Below, one piece after another: positions 16,568-26,893 of a stretch of DNA of 42,309 nt. The DNA comes from Bradyrhizobium sp. 132 (GTDB lineage Bacteria > Pseudomonadota > Alphaproteobacteria > Rhizobiales > Xanthobacteraceae). The stretch covers positions 1 through 42,309 of the forward strand of contig NZ_JADPKY010000109.1 in assembly GCF_023074185.1 (NCBI RefSeq). Reading direction: 5' to 3'. A model generated the notes under the pieces. That model ran no database searches. It was not told the DNA's origin and saw only the letters and a list, made by a program, of their open reading frames with translations. A program made the translations under genes and the position numbers. Every line of letters begins with the position of its first letter. The first letter of the stretch is position 1.

Positions 16568-16789
16568 ATGAGCAACGACATCGACTTCGATCTTTCGCCG
16601 GACCAATGGGAGGTTCTGAAAGCGCTCCGCAATCCGCCGTCGCGCGGTCGCCTCACGAAGACCTATGTCGTCGAAGGCCTTATCAAGCTCGGCCTTGTCG
16701 CGATCAGGGACGGCGTTCCCGAGATGACATTGACAGGACGAAAGGTACTGGTGCGCGGATCATGCCGCCTGCTGGATCTCGTGGCGTGA
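16568..16789 (+). CDS. Small hypothetical protein, possibly winged-helix-like (73 aa)
   Basis: The ATG is preceded by GAGG. The protein, MSNDIDFDLSPDQWEVLKAL and onward, has a helix-helix pattern followed by VVEGLIKLGLVAIRDGVPEM and TLTGRKVLVRG, reminiscent of a small winged-helix or MarR-like fold. No catalytic residues. It is the last gene before the dctA promoter region and is unlikely to be co-transcribed with dctA, which has its own sigma-54 promoter. Confidence 0.65.
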   Translation: MSNDIDFDLSPDQWEVLKALRNPPSRGRLTKTYVVEGLIKLGLVAIRDGVPEMTLTGRKVLVRGSCRLLDLVA

Positions 16790-16992
16790 TATCGCGCGTG
16801 CAACGACGCGGCGCGAGGACGGCAAGCAAGCCGATGCGGGAGCTGATCAGGAACGGGTTTGGCGGGCTGAACAAATCGCCTGTCAACGACACCGACGGCG
16901 CCTCGAACGGTTTCACGCTGCCGATGCGGCTGTTCGGTAGCTCCGCGAAAGCGGCCGGATAGTCCTCCTCCTCAGCGAGACGCGCGACAATC

Positions 16993-17008
16993 TGGCACGG
17001 TTGTTGCT
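16993..17008 (+). promoter_or_regulatory. Sigma-54 (-24/-12) promoter of dctA
   Basis: TGGCAC-GGTTG-TTGCT matches the RpoN consensus TGGCAC-N5-TTGCW exactly. The -12 element is 41 bases before the dctA start. RpoN/DctD control of dctA is established in rhizobia, so this is strong support. The activator genes dctB and dctD are not in the window. Confidence 0.9.
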
Positions 17009-17048
17009 CCCTTTGACGTCGAAGACGCGTCAAACCGGGGAATCCAGC

Positions 17049-18368
17049 ATGTCGACCATCACCGCAGCATCCGCCGCCGAGCCGAAGCCGCTCTACACAT
17101 CGTTATTCGTCCAGGTCCTGGCGGCCTTGATCCTTGGCATCATCCTCGGCGTGGCCGTTCCCGACTTCGCTATCAGCCTCAAGATCCTCAGCGACGCTTT
17201 CCTGAAGCTGATTTCGATGATCGTGGCGCCGATCGTGTTCTGCGTCGTCGTGCACGGAATTGCCGGCGCCGGCGACCTCAAGAAGGTCGGCCGGGTCGGC
17301 GTCAAGGCGCTGCTCTATTTCGAGGTGATGACGACCGTCGCACTCGTCGTCGGCCTGCTGCTCGCTTACCTCTTCGGCCCCGGCCATGGCATGAACATCG
17401 ACCCTTCGACGCTCGATGCCAAGGCGCTCAACACCTACGCCGACAACGCCCACAAGCTGCAGGGCGGCGGCATCGGGTCCTTCCTGCTCAACGTGATCCC
17501 GAGCACCTCGTTCGACGCCTTGTCGCGCAACGACGTGCTCCAGGTCCTCTTCTTCGCCGTGCTGTTTGGTGTCGGCCTCGCGCTGGTCGGCGGCGAGAAG
17601 GGCAAGCTCGTGACCTCCATCATCGATGCCGCCTCGACCGTGCTGTTCCGTGTCATGGGACTTATTGTTCGGGTTGCTCCACTTGGCGTGCTCGGCGCGG
17701 TCGCCTACACCGTCGGCAAATATGGAATCGGCTCGCTCAAGCAGCTCGTCTCACTGGTGGCGCTGTTCTACGTCTCGGTCGGCATCTTCGTGCTGGGCGT
17801 GCTCGGCGGCGTCATGGCGCTCGCCGGAATCAATATCCTCAAATTCCTCGTCTATCTGCGCGAGGAGTTGACCATTGTGCTGGCGACCGCTTCGTCCGAC
17901 GCCGTGCTGCCCCAGATCATGAAAAAGCTGGAGCGGATGGGCGTGAAGGATTCCGTCGTCGGCCTCGTCATCCCGACCGGATATTCCTTCAATCTCGACG
18001 CGTTCTCGATCTACCTGACGCTCGCGGTCGTCTTCATCGCGCAGGCGACCAACACGCCGCTGTCCTTCGGCGACCTCCTGCTCGTGCTCGGCGTCTCCCT
18101 GATCACGTCGAAAGGCGCGCACGGCGTGCCGGGCTCGGCGATCGTGATTCTGGCGGCGACGCTCAACGCGGTGCCGAGCATTCCGGCGATTGGCCTTGTG
18201 CTGGTGTTGTCAGTCGACTGGTTCATCGGCATGGCCCGCGCGGTAGGCAACCTCACCGGCAACTGCGTCGCCACCGTGGTGATGGCCGCCTGGGAAGGCG
18301 ACCTCGATCGCGCCAAGGCGGCCAAGGTGCTGGACGGCAGCGAGCTGGTGGACGTGACGGCGGGATAG
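17049..18368 (+). CDS. dctA: C4-dicarboxylate/proton symporter DctA
   Basis: This 439-residue inner-membrane transporter belongs to the dicarboxylate/amino acid:cation symporter family. Family landmarks are LKLISMIVAPIVFCVVVHGI, the serine-rich hairpin LATASSDAVLPQIMKK, the substrate-site segment PTGYSFNLDAFSIYLT, and SKGAHGVPGSAIVILAATL near the end. It takes up succinate, fumarate and malate, and in rhizobia it is needed for symbiotic nitrogen fixation. The ATG at 17049 gives the standard N-terminus; an upstream in-frame codon at 17001 lies inside the promoter. It is monocistronic: the next gene is convergent, six bases away. Expression probably needs RpoN. Confidence 0.97.
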   Translation: MSTITAASAAEPKPLYTSLFVQVLAALILGIILGVAVPDFAISLKILSDAFLKLISMIVAPIVFCVVVHGIAGAGDLKKVGRVGVKALLYFEVMTTVALVVGLLLAYLFGPGHGMNIDPSTLDAKALNTYADNAHKLQGGGIGSFLLNVIPSTSFDALSRNDVLQVLFFAVLFGVGLALVGGEKGKLVTSIIDAASTVLFRVMGLIVRVAPLGVLGAVAYTVGKYGIGSLKQLVSLVALFYVSVGIFVLGVLGGVMALAGINILKFLVYLREELTIVLATASSDAVLPQIMKKLERMGVKDSVVGLVIPTGYSFNLDAFSIYLTLAVVFIAQATNTPLSFGDLLLVLGVSLITSKGAHGVPGSAIVILAATLNAVPSIPAIGLVLVLSVDWFIGMARAVGNLTGNCVATVVMAAWEGDLDRAKAAKVLDGSELVDVTAG

Positions 18369-18374
18369 CGCGGA

Positions 18375-19747
18375 TCAATCATTCCAATGGAGGAGCGGCG
18401 TTCCATACGCCCTCCTCCAGACCGACAGGAACCGCGGAAACCAGGAGTGGGCCACCGCACCCTTGTAGGCCCAGGTGCGATATTTCAGGCCCGGCTCCGA
18501 GATCAGTTCCTGATAGCCGCCGTGGATTTCGGTCGCAGTGCGAATGTCCTTTAGAATTTGCTGGGCGCAGGAACGGTAGATCTCGTCGCCGGAGAATTCA
18601 TCGGAGTCCAACATGCGATCCGCGAACTCGACGTTGAACGTCGGCCAGAAGGACCGTCCCTGGTAGGCGGGAGCCGCAATCTTGTGGATCATCTTGTTCC
18701 GCGGATTATCCGCGGACACCAGGAAATGGAACGTGCTGGGGATGCGAAAGCGCGGCTCCGCAATGATCAGATCCGCCGTGGCCGCGAACAGCGCGCGCTC
18801 GCCCGGCTCGCTCATATCCCAGAAGCCGCGATGGACACTGACGAAATTCAGCGCGACCGAAGCCACCGGTGAGCCCGTCGGGCCATCCAGGGAATGCCTG
18901 ATATAGCCGCCCTTGCCGAACAGGCGGAGCAGGTCCCTCTTGTACTGCGCCAAGTCGCGCCCGAGCAGCCGCTTCAGCTCGTTCTCGTCGACGATTCCGA
19001 GCTGCACGCCCCATACGACGTCGTGTAGACGCAGGCATTGGTGACAAAACGCCTGCGCTCGGCGCGCGTGTCCGTCGCGGCGGAACGAGGAGCGCTGGCG
19101 TCGCACAGCAAATAGCTGGTGCCGCCATCATTGAACGGCTCGAGCTCGCTTGCGAGCTGGAGGAGCGCGCGCTTCAAATCGCCGCAATATTCCTCCAGCA
19201 GCAGGTGGCCGGCGTGCGCGCATTGTGACATCGCCAGATAGGATGACGCTCTCTCGTCGGCACTGATCATCTGCTGCAGGCCGGCCAAAATGCCGAGCAG
19301 CGTGTCCGAGGGGTGCGAGAAATAATTCACGCCGAGATACCGGGCGCGCCCTGCCGGGACGATGGTGGTCGTGACGACGTTAGCGCGAACCGCCTCCAGT
19401 AGCAGGCGCACGCTCCTTTCGAGCAGACGTGCCCGCCGTACCGCGTCCTGCGAATCCATGATGGTTTCGGCGTCGAGAATGTCGGGATAGAACCAGGCGA
19501 AGTCGCGCGGATAGTACGCGGAGGCGTGCGGCGCGCCCGTGACGAGGAATGCTTCGGTCACCGCAAAGGCGCTGTCCATCGAGTGCCGGTAAAGGTCCTC
19601 GATGGCCGTGAACGGATGAGGTGACTTTCGCAGGAATCGATCGCCGAGAAAATTCACGGCCTGAAGCGCGTTGGCGGCGAAGCTCGCCGCCCGACCCTGA
19701 TAAAACCGGTTCTCGCGATGAGATGAAAAAGAGATGTCGCTGTTCAT
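18375..19747 (-). pseudogene. Unknown protein, possibly alpha/alpha-barrel glycosidase-like, split by one-base frameshift
   Basis: Two minus-strand frames (18974-19747 and 18375-19106) read as one protein of about 457 residues. The first ends its good part at FVTNACVYTT and the second picks up at VVWGVQLGIVDENELKRLLG. Adding one base near 19019-19023 (ACGACG then GTC GTA TGG) joins them, and the total length then divides by three. The N-terminal half has HSMDSAFAVTEAFLVTGAPH and YYPRDFAWFYPDILD. The C-terminal half has YQGRSFWPTFNVEFADRML and PGLKYRTWAYKGAVAHSWFP. Repeated helical segments and the PRDF motif suggest an (alpha/alpha)6 glycoside-hydrolase fold, but this is weak. No signal peptide. 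Broken gene or sequence error cannot be told apart here. Confidence 0.65.
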
Positions 19748-19845
19748 ATGCGGCGTGGAATGGTGTCTCGTGGTGGCGGCGGTAGGCCGTCACTCTTCCC
19801 GACCTGCCTGATTCGTGTCTCTATCCCGTGACTTGCGGCCTCAAC

Positions 19846-21105
19846 TTACCCTTCCGGCGGCCGAAAATTCTCGATCACCCGCAGCAACACCCGCGCGCCG
19901 GCGTCGGCATCGGCGGGCTCGACATGCTCGTCCGGGTGATGGCTGATACCGCCGCGGCAGCGGACGAAGATCATGCCGACATCGGCAATGTCGATCATGG
20001 CCATGCCGTCGTGCCCCGCCCCGCTCGGCAGCTCGAACACGGAAAAGCCTTCCGCATGGATCGCCTGCGCGATCTGGTCCTTGAGCCAGGGCGCGCAAGG
20101 CGCGGTGCGGTTCTCGTGGGTGACGTCGAGCTGAAGCGTCAATTGGCGGCGCTTTGCGATCGCTTCGATCTGACGGACGATGTCGGCGACCGCGCGCTTG
20201 CGATGCATGTCAGTCGGCGCCCGCATGTCGATGGTGAAGGACACCTCGCCCGGAATGACGTTGGTCGCGCCGGGCCTCGCCTGGATGTAGCCGACGGTGC
20301 CGACCAGCCCGCTCGCCTCGGTCCGGCAGAAATGCTCGATCGCGCCGATGCATTCGGCAGCACCAGTGAGCGCGTCACGGCGCAGCGCCATCGGCACGGT
20401 GCCGGCGTGCCCCGCCATGCCAGTGAGGCGCGCGGCAAGCCGTGTCGCGCCCGCAATCGCGGTGACGGCACCGACGGGCAGGTTTTGCGCTTCCAGCACG
20501 GGCCCCTGCTCGATGTGCAGCTCGAGATAGGCAAGCAGTTCGCGCCGCGCCCGCGCAGCCGCGCCGATATGATTGGGGTCGAGCCCGAACGAAACGAGCG
20601 CGTCGCGCATCGCCACGCCATCGCGGTCGCGTGTGTTCAGGACGCTCTCATCAAAAGTGCCAGCGAGCGCGCGGCTGCCGAGCAAGGTCGAAGCGAAGCG
20701 CACCCCCTCCTCATCCGCGAAACCGACGATTTCGATCGCGAACGGCAGGCGCCTGCCGCGGCGGTTGAGATCGGCGACGCAGGCGATCGCAGTGATTACG
20801 CCCAGCGGCCCGTCCCATTTGCCGGCATCGCGCACGGTGTCGTAGTGCGAGCCAAGCATCAGGCAGGGCGCGCCCGGCCGCTCCCCTTCGTAGCGCCCGC
20901 AGACATTGCCAATCGCGTCGAGACGCGCACTCATGCCGGCCTCGCGCATCCAGCTTAGGATCAGATCCGCGGCCTTGCGCAGCTCGCTGGTCAGATAGAT
21001 GCGAGTAAGTTTGTCGCCTTCTTCCGAGATCGCGGCGAGCTCGTTGATCCCTCGCACGATCGCTTCGCCGAGCGATGCATTCTGAACGGCGTTACCAGCA
21101 GCCAT
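19846..21105 (-). CDS. Zn-dependent M20 amidohydrolase, probable allantoate amidohydrolase (AllC/HyuC family)
   Basis: The start chosen is the ATG at 21105 (419 residues), with GGAAAG upstream. The 39-residue extension is Pro/Arg-rich and lacks a binding site. Two-metal M20 residues are visible: GSHYDTV (His87), KWDGPLG (Asp98), FADEEGVRF (tandem Glu at 132-133), LELHIEQGPVLE and the C-terminal GAGHDGMAM, then SHHPDEHV. These are hallmarks of the allantoate amidohydrolase / N-carbamoyl-amino-acid hydrolase group. In this neighbourhood (allantoinase, OHCU decarboxylase, xanthine dehydrogenase) allantoate is the most likely substrate, giving ureidoglycine or ureidoglycolate plus ammonium. A ureidopropionase or carbamoyl-amino-acid role cannot be excluded. 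It is divergent from the first ABC operon. Confidence 0.88.
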   Translation of the reverse strand: MAAGNAVQNASLGEAIVRGINELAAISEEGDKLTRIYLTSELRKAADLILSWMREAGMSARLDAIGNVCGRYEGERPGAPCLMLGSHYDTVRDAGKWDGPLGVITAIACVADLNRRGRRLPFAIEIVGFADEEGVRFASTLLGSRALAGTFDESVLNTRDRDGVAMRDALVSFGLDPNHIGAAARARRELLAYLELHIEQGPVLEAQNLPVGAVTAIAGATRLAARLTGMAGHAGTVPMALRRDALTGAAECIGAIEHFCRTEASGLVGTVGYIQARPGATNVIPGEVSFTIDMRAPTDMHRKRAVADIVRQIEAIAKRRQLTLQLDVTHENRTAPCAPWLKDQIAQAIHAEGFSVFELPSGAGHDGMAMIDIADVGMIFVRCRGGISHHPDEHVEPADADAGARVLLRVIENFRPPEG

Positions 21106-21292
21106 CTCGGCGAGCTTTCCATCTCTTGGGACCCGCGGCAGCGGCCGTCCTGGCCGCAATCGATACAAGTTCGGCGCCGGCGAAATCACGAGCGCAGTCC
21201 CGATCCGCGCGTGGGGTAGCATGAATGAGGGTAGCCGGCAGAGCTAGCTCCCGTCGTGCACACGCGCGAGCTGGTCAGGCTGCTTAACTCCA

Positions 21293-21346
21293 TTGCATAC
21301 AACAGACGGATACTGCCTATAAAATAATCTGCCGATTTCCTCGGCA
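21293..21346. promoter_or_regulatory. Possible operator elements in the allC-like/ABC divergent region
   Basis: TTGCATACAA (21293-21302) is a near-palindrome like GntR-family sites (TTGTATACAA). About 28 bases on, TGCCGA-TTTCC-TCGGCA (21330-21346) is a perfect six-base inverted repeat. An AT-rich stretch (21347-21390) follows before the sigma-54 promoter and could bend or bind IHF. All of this is by eye only. The 400 bases between the two start codons hold no gene. Confidence 0.35.
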
Positions 21347-21415
21347 AGATCCTTAAAACCAAAAAATGTTATATTTTTCCATAGCTTACGATTACTTCGC
21401 CCGCTTCCCGACCTC

Positions 21416-21431
21416 TGGCATGAAGCTTGCG
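21416..21431 (+). promoter_or_regulatory. Sigma-54 promoter of the purine/ureide ABC operon
   Basis: TGGCAT-GAAGC-TTGCG has the invariant GG and GC at the required spacing and differs from TGGCAC-N5-TTGCW at two positions. It is 75 bases before the substrate-binding-protein start and points the right way. Confidence 0.65.
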
Positions 21432-21506
21432 ACATCTTGTTCCGGGCTCCGCCAAACCGGCGCAGCCGCGAGATCGAGGCGGTCAATCCGCCAAGGGGAG
21501 CAGGCA

Positions 21507-22619
21507 ATGGAATTTGGCAGGATCTCACGACGTCATTTGTTGCAGGGCGGTGCGGCCCTCACCCTCGGCGCGGCGACCGGCGCCCGCCCGTCCTTTGCGG
21601 CCGAGACGACCATCGGCTTCATCTATGTCGGCTCGCGCGACGACTACGGCTACAATCAGGCGCATGCGCAGGGTGCGGCGGCGCTGAAGAAGATTCCCGG
21701 CCTCAAGGTCGTCGAAGAAGAGAAGGTGCCGGAGACCGACGCGGTCGAGAAGACGATCGAGTCCATGATCAATCTCGATGGCGCCACCCTGCTCTTCCCG
21801 ACCTCGTTCGGCTATTACAATCCGCACACGGTCAAGATGGCCAACAAGTTCCCGAAGCTTCGCTTCGAGCACTGCGGCGGCCTCTGGAGCGACAAGGACC
21901 CGAAGAACGCCGGCAGCTATTTCGGCTATATCGACGAAGCCCAGTACATCTCGGGCATCATCGCCGGCTATAGCTCCAAGAGTGGAAAGCTCGGCTTCGT
22001 CGCCGCAAAACCGATCCCGCAGGTGCTGCGCAACATCAACGCCTTCGCACTCGGCGCCAGGCTCGCCAACCCAAAGGCGACGACGCAAGTGATCTTTACC
22101 GGCGACTGGTCGATGCCGGTCAAGGAAGCCGAAGCCACCAACAGCCTGATCGACCAGGGCGTCGACGTGCTGACCTGCCACGTCGACGGTCCCAAGACCA
22201 TGGTCGAGAACGCCGCGCGCCGCGGCGCCATGGTCTGCGGCTACCACGTCAACCAGTCGCCGCTCGCGCCGAAGGCCTACCTGACCGGCGCCGAGTGGAA
22301 CTGGGAGGCGCTCTATCCGAAGTTCGTCAAGATGATCGCCGCCGGCGAGAGCATCCCAAACTTCTATCGTGGCGGCCTCAAGGAAGAGATCGTCAAGACC
22401 TCGCCCTATGGCGAAGCGGTCTCCGCCGAAGCGCGCAAGCACGCCGACGAGGTCAAGGCCAAGTTCTTGTCCGGCGACGGCTACGCCATCTTCAAGGGAG
22501 GGTTGGTCGACAACAAGGGCAAGACGGTGATCGCGGCCGGCACCGATCGCGGCCAAAAGGATCCCGAGCTCGAGAAGATGGACTATCTCGTGGAGGGCGT
22601 AATCGGAGCGACTTCGTGA
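21507..22619 (+). CDS. BMP-family ABC substrate-binding protein with Tat-type signal
   Basis: This 370-residue protein begins MEFGRISRRHLLQGGAALTL. The twin-arginine SRRHLL followed by a hydrophobic stretch and SFAAET indicates Tat export. The ATG at 21507 follows AGGGGAG. The mature protein is of the BMP/PnrA lipoprotein-like type (TTIGFIYVGSRDDYGYNQAH near the start; MINLDGATLLFPTSFGYYNP in the middle), which binds nucleosides, purines or related compounds. It lacks a lipobox Cys, so it is a free periplasmic protein. It is the first gene of a six-gene operon, and its stop overlaps the next start. The ligand is unknown; neighbouring enzymes suggest a purine, ureide, biuret or triuret. Confidence 0.92.
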   Translation: MEFGRISRRHLLQGGAALTLGAATGARPSFAAETTIGFIYVGSRDDYGYNQAHAQGAAALKKIPGLKVVEEEKVPETDAVEKTIESMINLDGATLLFPTSFGYYNPHTVKMANKFPKLRFEHCGGLWSDKDPKNAGSYFGYIDEAQYISGIIAGYSSKSGKLGFVAAKPIPQVLRNINAFALGARLANPKATTQVIFTGDWSMPVKEAEATNSLIDQGVDVLTCHVDGPKTMVENAARRGAMVCGYHVNQSPLAPKAYLTGAEWNWEALYPKFVKMIAAGESIPNFYRGGLKEEIVKTSPYGEAVSAEARKHADEVKAKFLSGDGYAIFKGGLVDNKGKTVIAAGTDRGQKDPELEKMDYLVEGVIGATS

Positions 22620-23728
22620 CAGCGGAGGCGGCGGATCCTGCTGAAGCGGTCGGGACTGTTGCCCCGGCCGCCGATCCGGGAATCCTCCAACGTCACGGCG
22701 GAGCGATCGAATATGTCCTGATCCCGGGCGCGGCGCTGGCCGGCGCGCTCGCGGTCTTCGGCATCTTCGTCGCGATGTTCGGCAAGAACCCGCTCGACCT
22801 CTATTTCTACATGTACTACGGCGCGTTCGGTACCTGGTTCTCATGGCAGAACACGCTGACGCGCGCGGCGCCGCTGATCCTCACCGCGCTCTGCACGGCG
22901 CTTCCCGCGCAGCTCGGCATGGTCATCATCGGCGGCGAAGGCGCGCTGCTGATTGGCGCACTGTCGGCAACCAGCGCCGCGCTCGCGCTCCAGGGCCTGC
23001 CGCCGCTCATCGTGCAGATCGCCATGGTCATCGGCGGCGTCATCGGCGGTGGCTTGTGGATCATGCTGGCGGGCGCGCTACGGCAGTACCGCGGCGTCAA
23101 CGAGACCATCTCGAGCCTGCTGCTCGTTTACATCGCGCTCGCGGTTCTCAACCATCTCGTCGAAGGCGCGATGCGCGACCCCGCCAGCCTCAACAAGCCC
23201 TCGACCCGCGAGATCGGCGCGGCCAACATGATCGGCTCCATTCCCGGCACCGATGTGCATTGGGGCCTCGTGTTCGGCCTGATCGCCGCGGTCGCCGCCT
23301 ACATCCTGATCTATCACACCGTGTTCGGCTTCGCCGCGCGGGTTGCCGGCGGCAACATCCGCGCCGCGAGGATCGTCGGCCTCGGCGTCAGCAAGCTCAT
23401 TTTGACCATCTGCTTCCTCGCCGGCGGTGCTGCGGGCCTTGCCGGCATGGTCGAGGTTGCCGCCGTGCAGGGACGCGCCAACGCCAATCTGGCCGCGGGC
23501 TACGGCTTCACCGGAATTCTCGTCGCATTTCTGGCGCGGCAAAACCCGCTCGCCATCATCCCCGTCGCAATCCTGCTCGGCGGCATCAGCGCCAGCGGCG
23601 GCCTGCTCCAGCGTCGCCTCGGATTGCCGGATGCATCCGTGCTGGTGCTGCAAGGCATCATCTTCGTCTTCGTGCTGGGCAGCGATGCGCTCTACGGCCG
23701 CATCGGATTTCTGAAGGGAAAGTCGTGA
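22616..23728 (+). CDS. ABC transporter permease (BMP/nucleoside type), first subunit
   Basis: The start is a GTG that overlaps the upstream TGA (GTGA at 22616-22619), giving 370 residues. An N-terminal Ala/Pro-rich cytoplasmic tail precedes about ten hydrophobic segments of the BPD_transp_2 fold. Recognised segments include IIGGEGALLIGALSATSAAL, RQYRGVNETISSLLLVYIAL and LAAGYGFTGILVAFLARQNP; the last is characteristic of nucleoside/BMP-type permeases. It forms the membrane channel together with the next gene. A longer open frame upstream is a shadow of the binding-protein gene. Confidence 0.92.
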   Translation: MTAEAADPAEAVGTVAPAADPGILQRHGGAIEYVLIPGAALAGALAVFGIFVAMFGKNPLDLYFYMYYGAFGTWFSWQNTLTRAAPLILTALCTALPAQLGMVIIGGEGALLIGALSATSAALALQGLPPLIVQIAMVIGGVIGGGLWIMLAGALRQYRGVNETISSLLLVYIALAVLNHLVEGAMRDPASLNKPSTREIGAANMIGSIPGTDVHWGLVFGLIAAVAAYILIYHTVFGFAARVAGGNIRAARIVGLGVSKLILTICFLAGGAAGLAGMVEVAAVQGRANANLAAGYGFTGILVAFLARQNPLAIIPVAILLGGISASGGLLQRRLGLPDASVLVLQGIIFVFVLGSDALYGRIGFLKGKS

Positions 23729-23729
23729 A

Positions 23730-24656
23730 ATGGCAGACGGCTCGATCGGACTCTGGACCGTCCCGCTCGCCGTGCTCGGCGGCGCCATTCGCGTCTCGAC
23801 GCCGTTCCTGTTCGTGAGCCTCGGGGAATGCATCACCGAGCGCTCCGGCCGCATCAATCTCGGCCTTGAAGGCACGCTGGTGATGGGCGCGATGAGCGCC
23901 TACGGCATCTCCTATCTCACGGGATCGCCGTGGTTGGGCGTGCTCGCCGCCGGCATCACCGGCGCATTGCTGGGAGCATTGCATGCCGGCATCTGTTCGC
24001 TGCCGCGCGTCAACGACATTGCCGTCGGCATCGCCTTGATGCTGTTCGGCACCGGGCTCGCCTTCTATCTCGGCAAGCCGCTGATCGAACCGACCGCGCC
24101 GCGGCTGCCAGCGATCGATTTCGGCTGGTGGAGCGATATCCCGCAGCTTCGCGCCGTGCTCCGCATCAATGTGATGTTCCTGATCGGCGTGGCGCTGGCC
24201 CCGATCCTATACTGGGCGTTCCGCACCACGCGCTGGGGTCTGTTGATCCGCACCGCCGGCGAAAGCTCGGATGCCGCACGTGCCATGGGCTATTCGGTGC
24301 TGCTGATCCGCCTGCGCGCGACGATGGTCGGCGGCTTTCTCGCCGGCATCGGCGGTTCGTTCCTGTCGCTGTTCTATCCCGGAAGCTGGAACGAGGGCCT
24401 GTCCTCGGGCCAGGGCATCACGGCCGTGGCGCTCGTGATCTTCGCGCGGTGGGACCCCTTGCTGTGTCTCTGGGCCTCGCTCGCCTTCGGCGGCGCCGCG
24501 GCGCTGGGACCGGCGTTGCAATCGGTCGGCGTTACCTCCGGCTACCACCTCTTCAACGCCGCGCCCTACATCCTGACACTGGCGATCATGATCATCACCT
24601 GCTCGCCCAAACGCACGTTGACCGGAGCCCCGGCCGAATTGTCGATCACCCGCTAG
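23730..24656 (+). CDS. ABC transporter permease (BMP/nucleoside type), second subunit
   Basis: This 308-residue partner permease has its ATG one base after the preceding stop. Family segments: ECITERSGRINLGLEGTLVM, LPRVNDIAVGIALMLFGTGL, the EAA-like loop RTAGESSDAARAMGYSVLLI, and GGSFLSLFYPGSWNEGLSSG. These match the YufQ/NupC-type second permease of BMP systems. Eight or more membrane helices are predicted by eye. A gap of 11 bases separates it from the hydrolase gene. Confidence 0.92.
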   Translation: MADGSIGLWTVPLAVLGGAIRVSTPFLFVSLGECITERSGRINLGLEGTLVMGAMSAYGISYLTGSPWLGVLAAGITGALLGALHAGICSLPRVNDIAVGIALMLFGTGLAFYLGKPLIEPTAPRLPAIDFGWWSDIPQLRAVLRINVMFLIGVALAPILYWAFRTTRWGLLIRTAGESSDAARAMGYSVLLIRLRATMVGGFLAGIGGSFLSLFYPGSWNEGLSSGQGITAVALVIFARWDPLLCLWASLAFGGAAALGPALQSVGVTSGYHLFNAAPYILTLAIMIITCSPKRTLTGAPAELSITR

Positions 24657-24667
24657 AGAGCGAAATC

Positions 24668-25347
24668 ATGCCCGAGCGCACCATCAAGTCCGAGCCCTAT
24701 GCCTGGCCCTATAACGGGGATCTTCGCCCCGAGAACACCGCGCTCATCATCATCGACATGCAGACCGATTTCTGCGGCATCGGCGGTTATGTCGACAAGA
24801 TGGGCTATGATCTCTCACTGACGCGGGCGCCGATCGAGCCGATCAAGAAGCTGCTCGCGGCGATGCGTGCCCAAGGCTTTCATATCATCCATACCCGCGA
24901 AGGCCATCGTCCCGATCTCTCTGATCTTCCCGCCAACAAGCGCTGGCGCTCGCGCCAGATCGGCGCCGGCATCGGCGATTCCGGCCCGTGCGGCCGCATC
25001 CTGGTACGCGGTGAGCCCGGCTGGGACATCATCCCGGAGCTCGCGCCCCTCCCCGGAGAACCCATCATCGACAAGCCCGGCAAGGGCTCGTTCTGCGCCA
25101 CCGACCTGGAGCTGATCCTGCGCGTGCGCGGCATCGAGAATATCGTGCTGACAGGGATTACCACCGACGTCTGCGTTCACACCACCATGCGCGAGGCCAA
25201 CGACCGCGGCTTCGAATGCGTGCTGCTGCACGATTGCTGCGGTGCGACCGACAGGAGCAACCACGAGCACGCGCTGAAGATGATCAAGATGCAGGGCGGC
25301 GTGTTTGGCGCGGTCTCGACGTCAGACGCCTTCATCGGGGCGATTTC

Positions 25348-25351
<4 letters not shown>
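24668..25351 (+). CDS. Isochorismatase-family cysteine hydrolase, biuret/triuret hydrolase-like
   Basis: The protein has 227 residues. The catalytic triad of the family is plain: Asp30 in LIIIDMQTDF, Lys136 in IIDKPGKGSF and Cys169 in GITTDVCVHTT, followed by the cis-peptide region. As I recall, the biuret hydrolase BiuH of Rhizobium leguminosarum uses Asp36, Lys142, Cys175 and a substrate-binding Gln215. All four have counterparts here at a constant offset of six (including Gln209), which favours BiuH or the related triuret hydrolase TrtA over RutB or nicotinamidase. The products would be allophanate or carbamoylated urea plus ammonium. It sits inside an ABC import operon, and its stop overlaps the ATPase start (GTGA), so its substrate is probably what the importer brings in or a product of it. 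Confidence 0.85.
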
Positions 25352-26880
<1,529 letters not shown>

Positions 26881-26893
26881 CCAGGGAAGAGCG

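Noticed and set aside
21525..22844. Long minus-strand frame opposite the first binding-protein gene
   Set aside because: Composition is typical of an antisense shadow, and the plus-strand BMP protein is clear.
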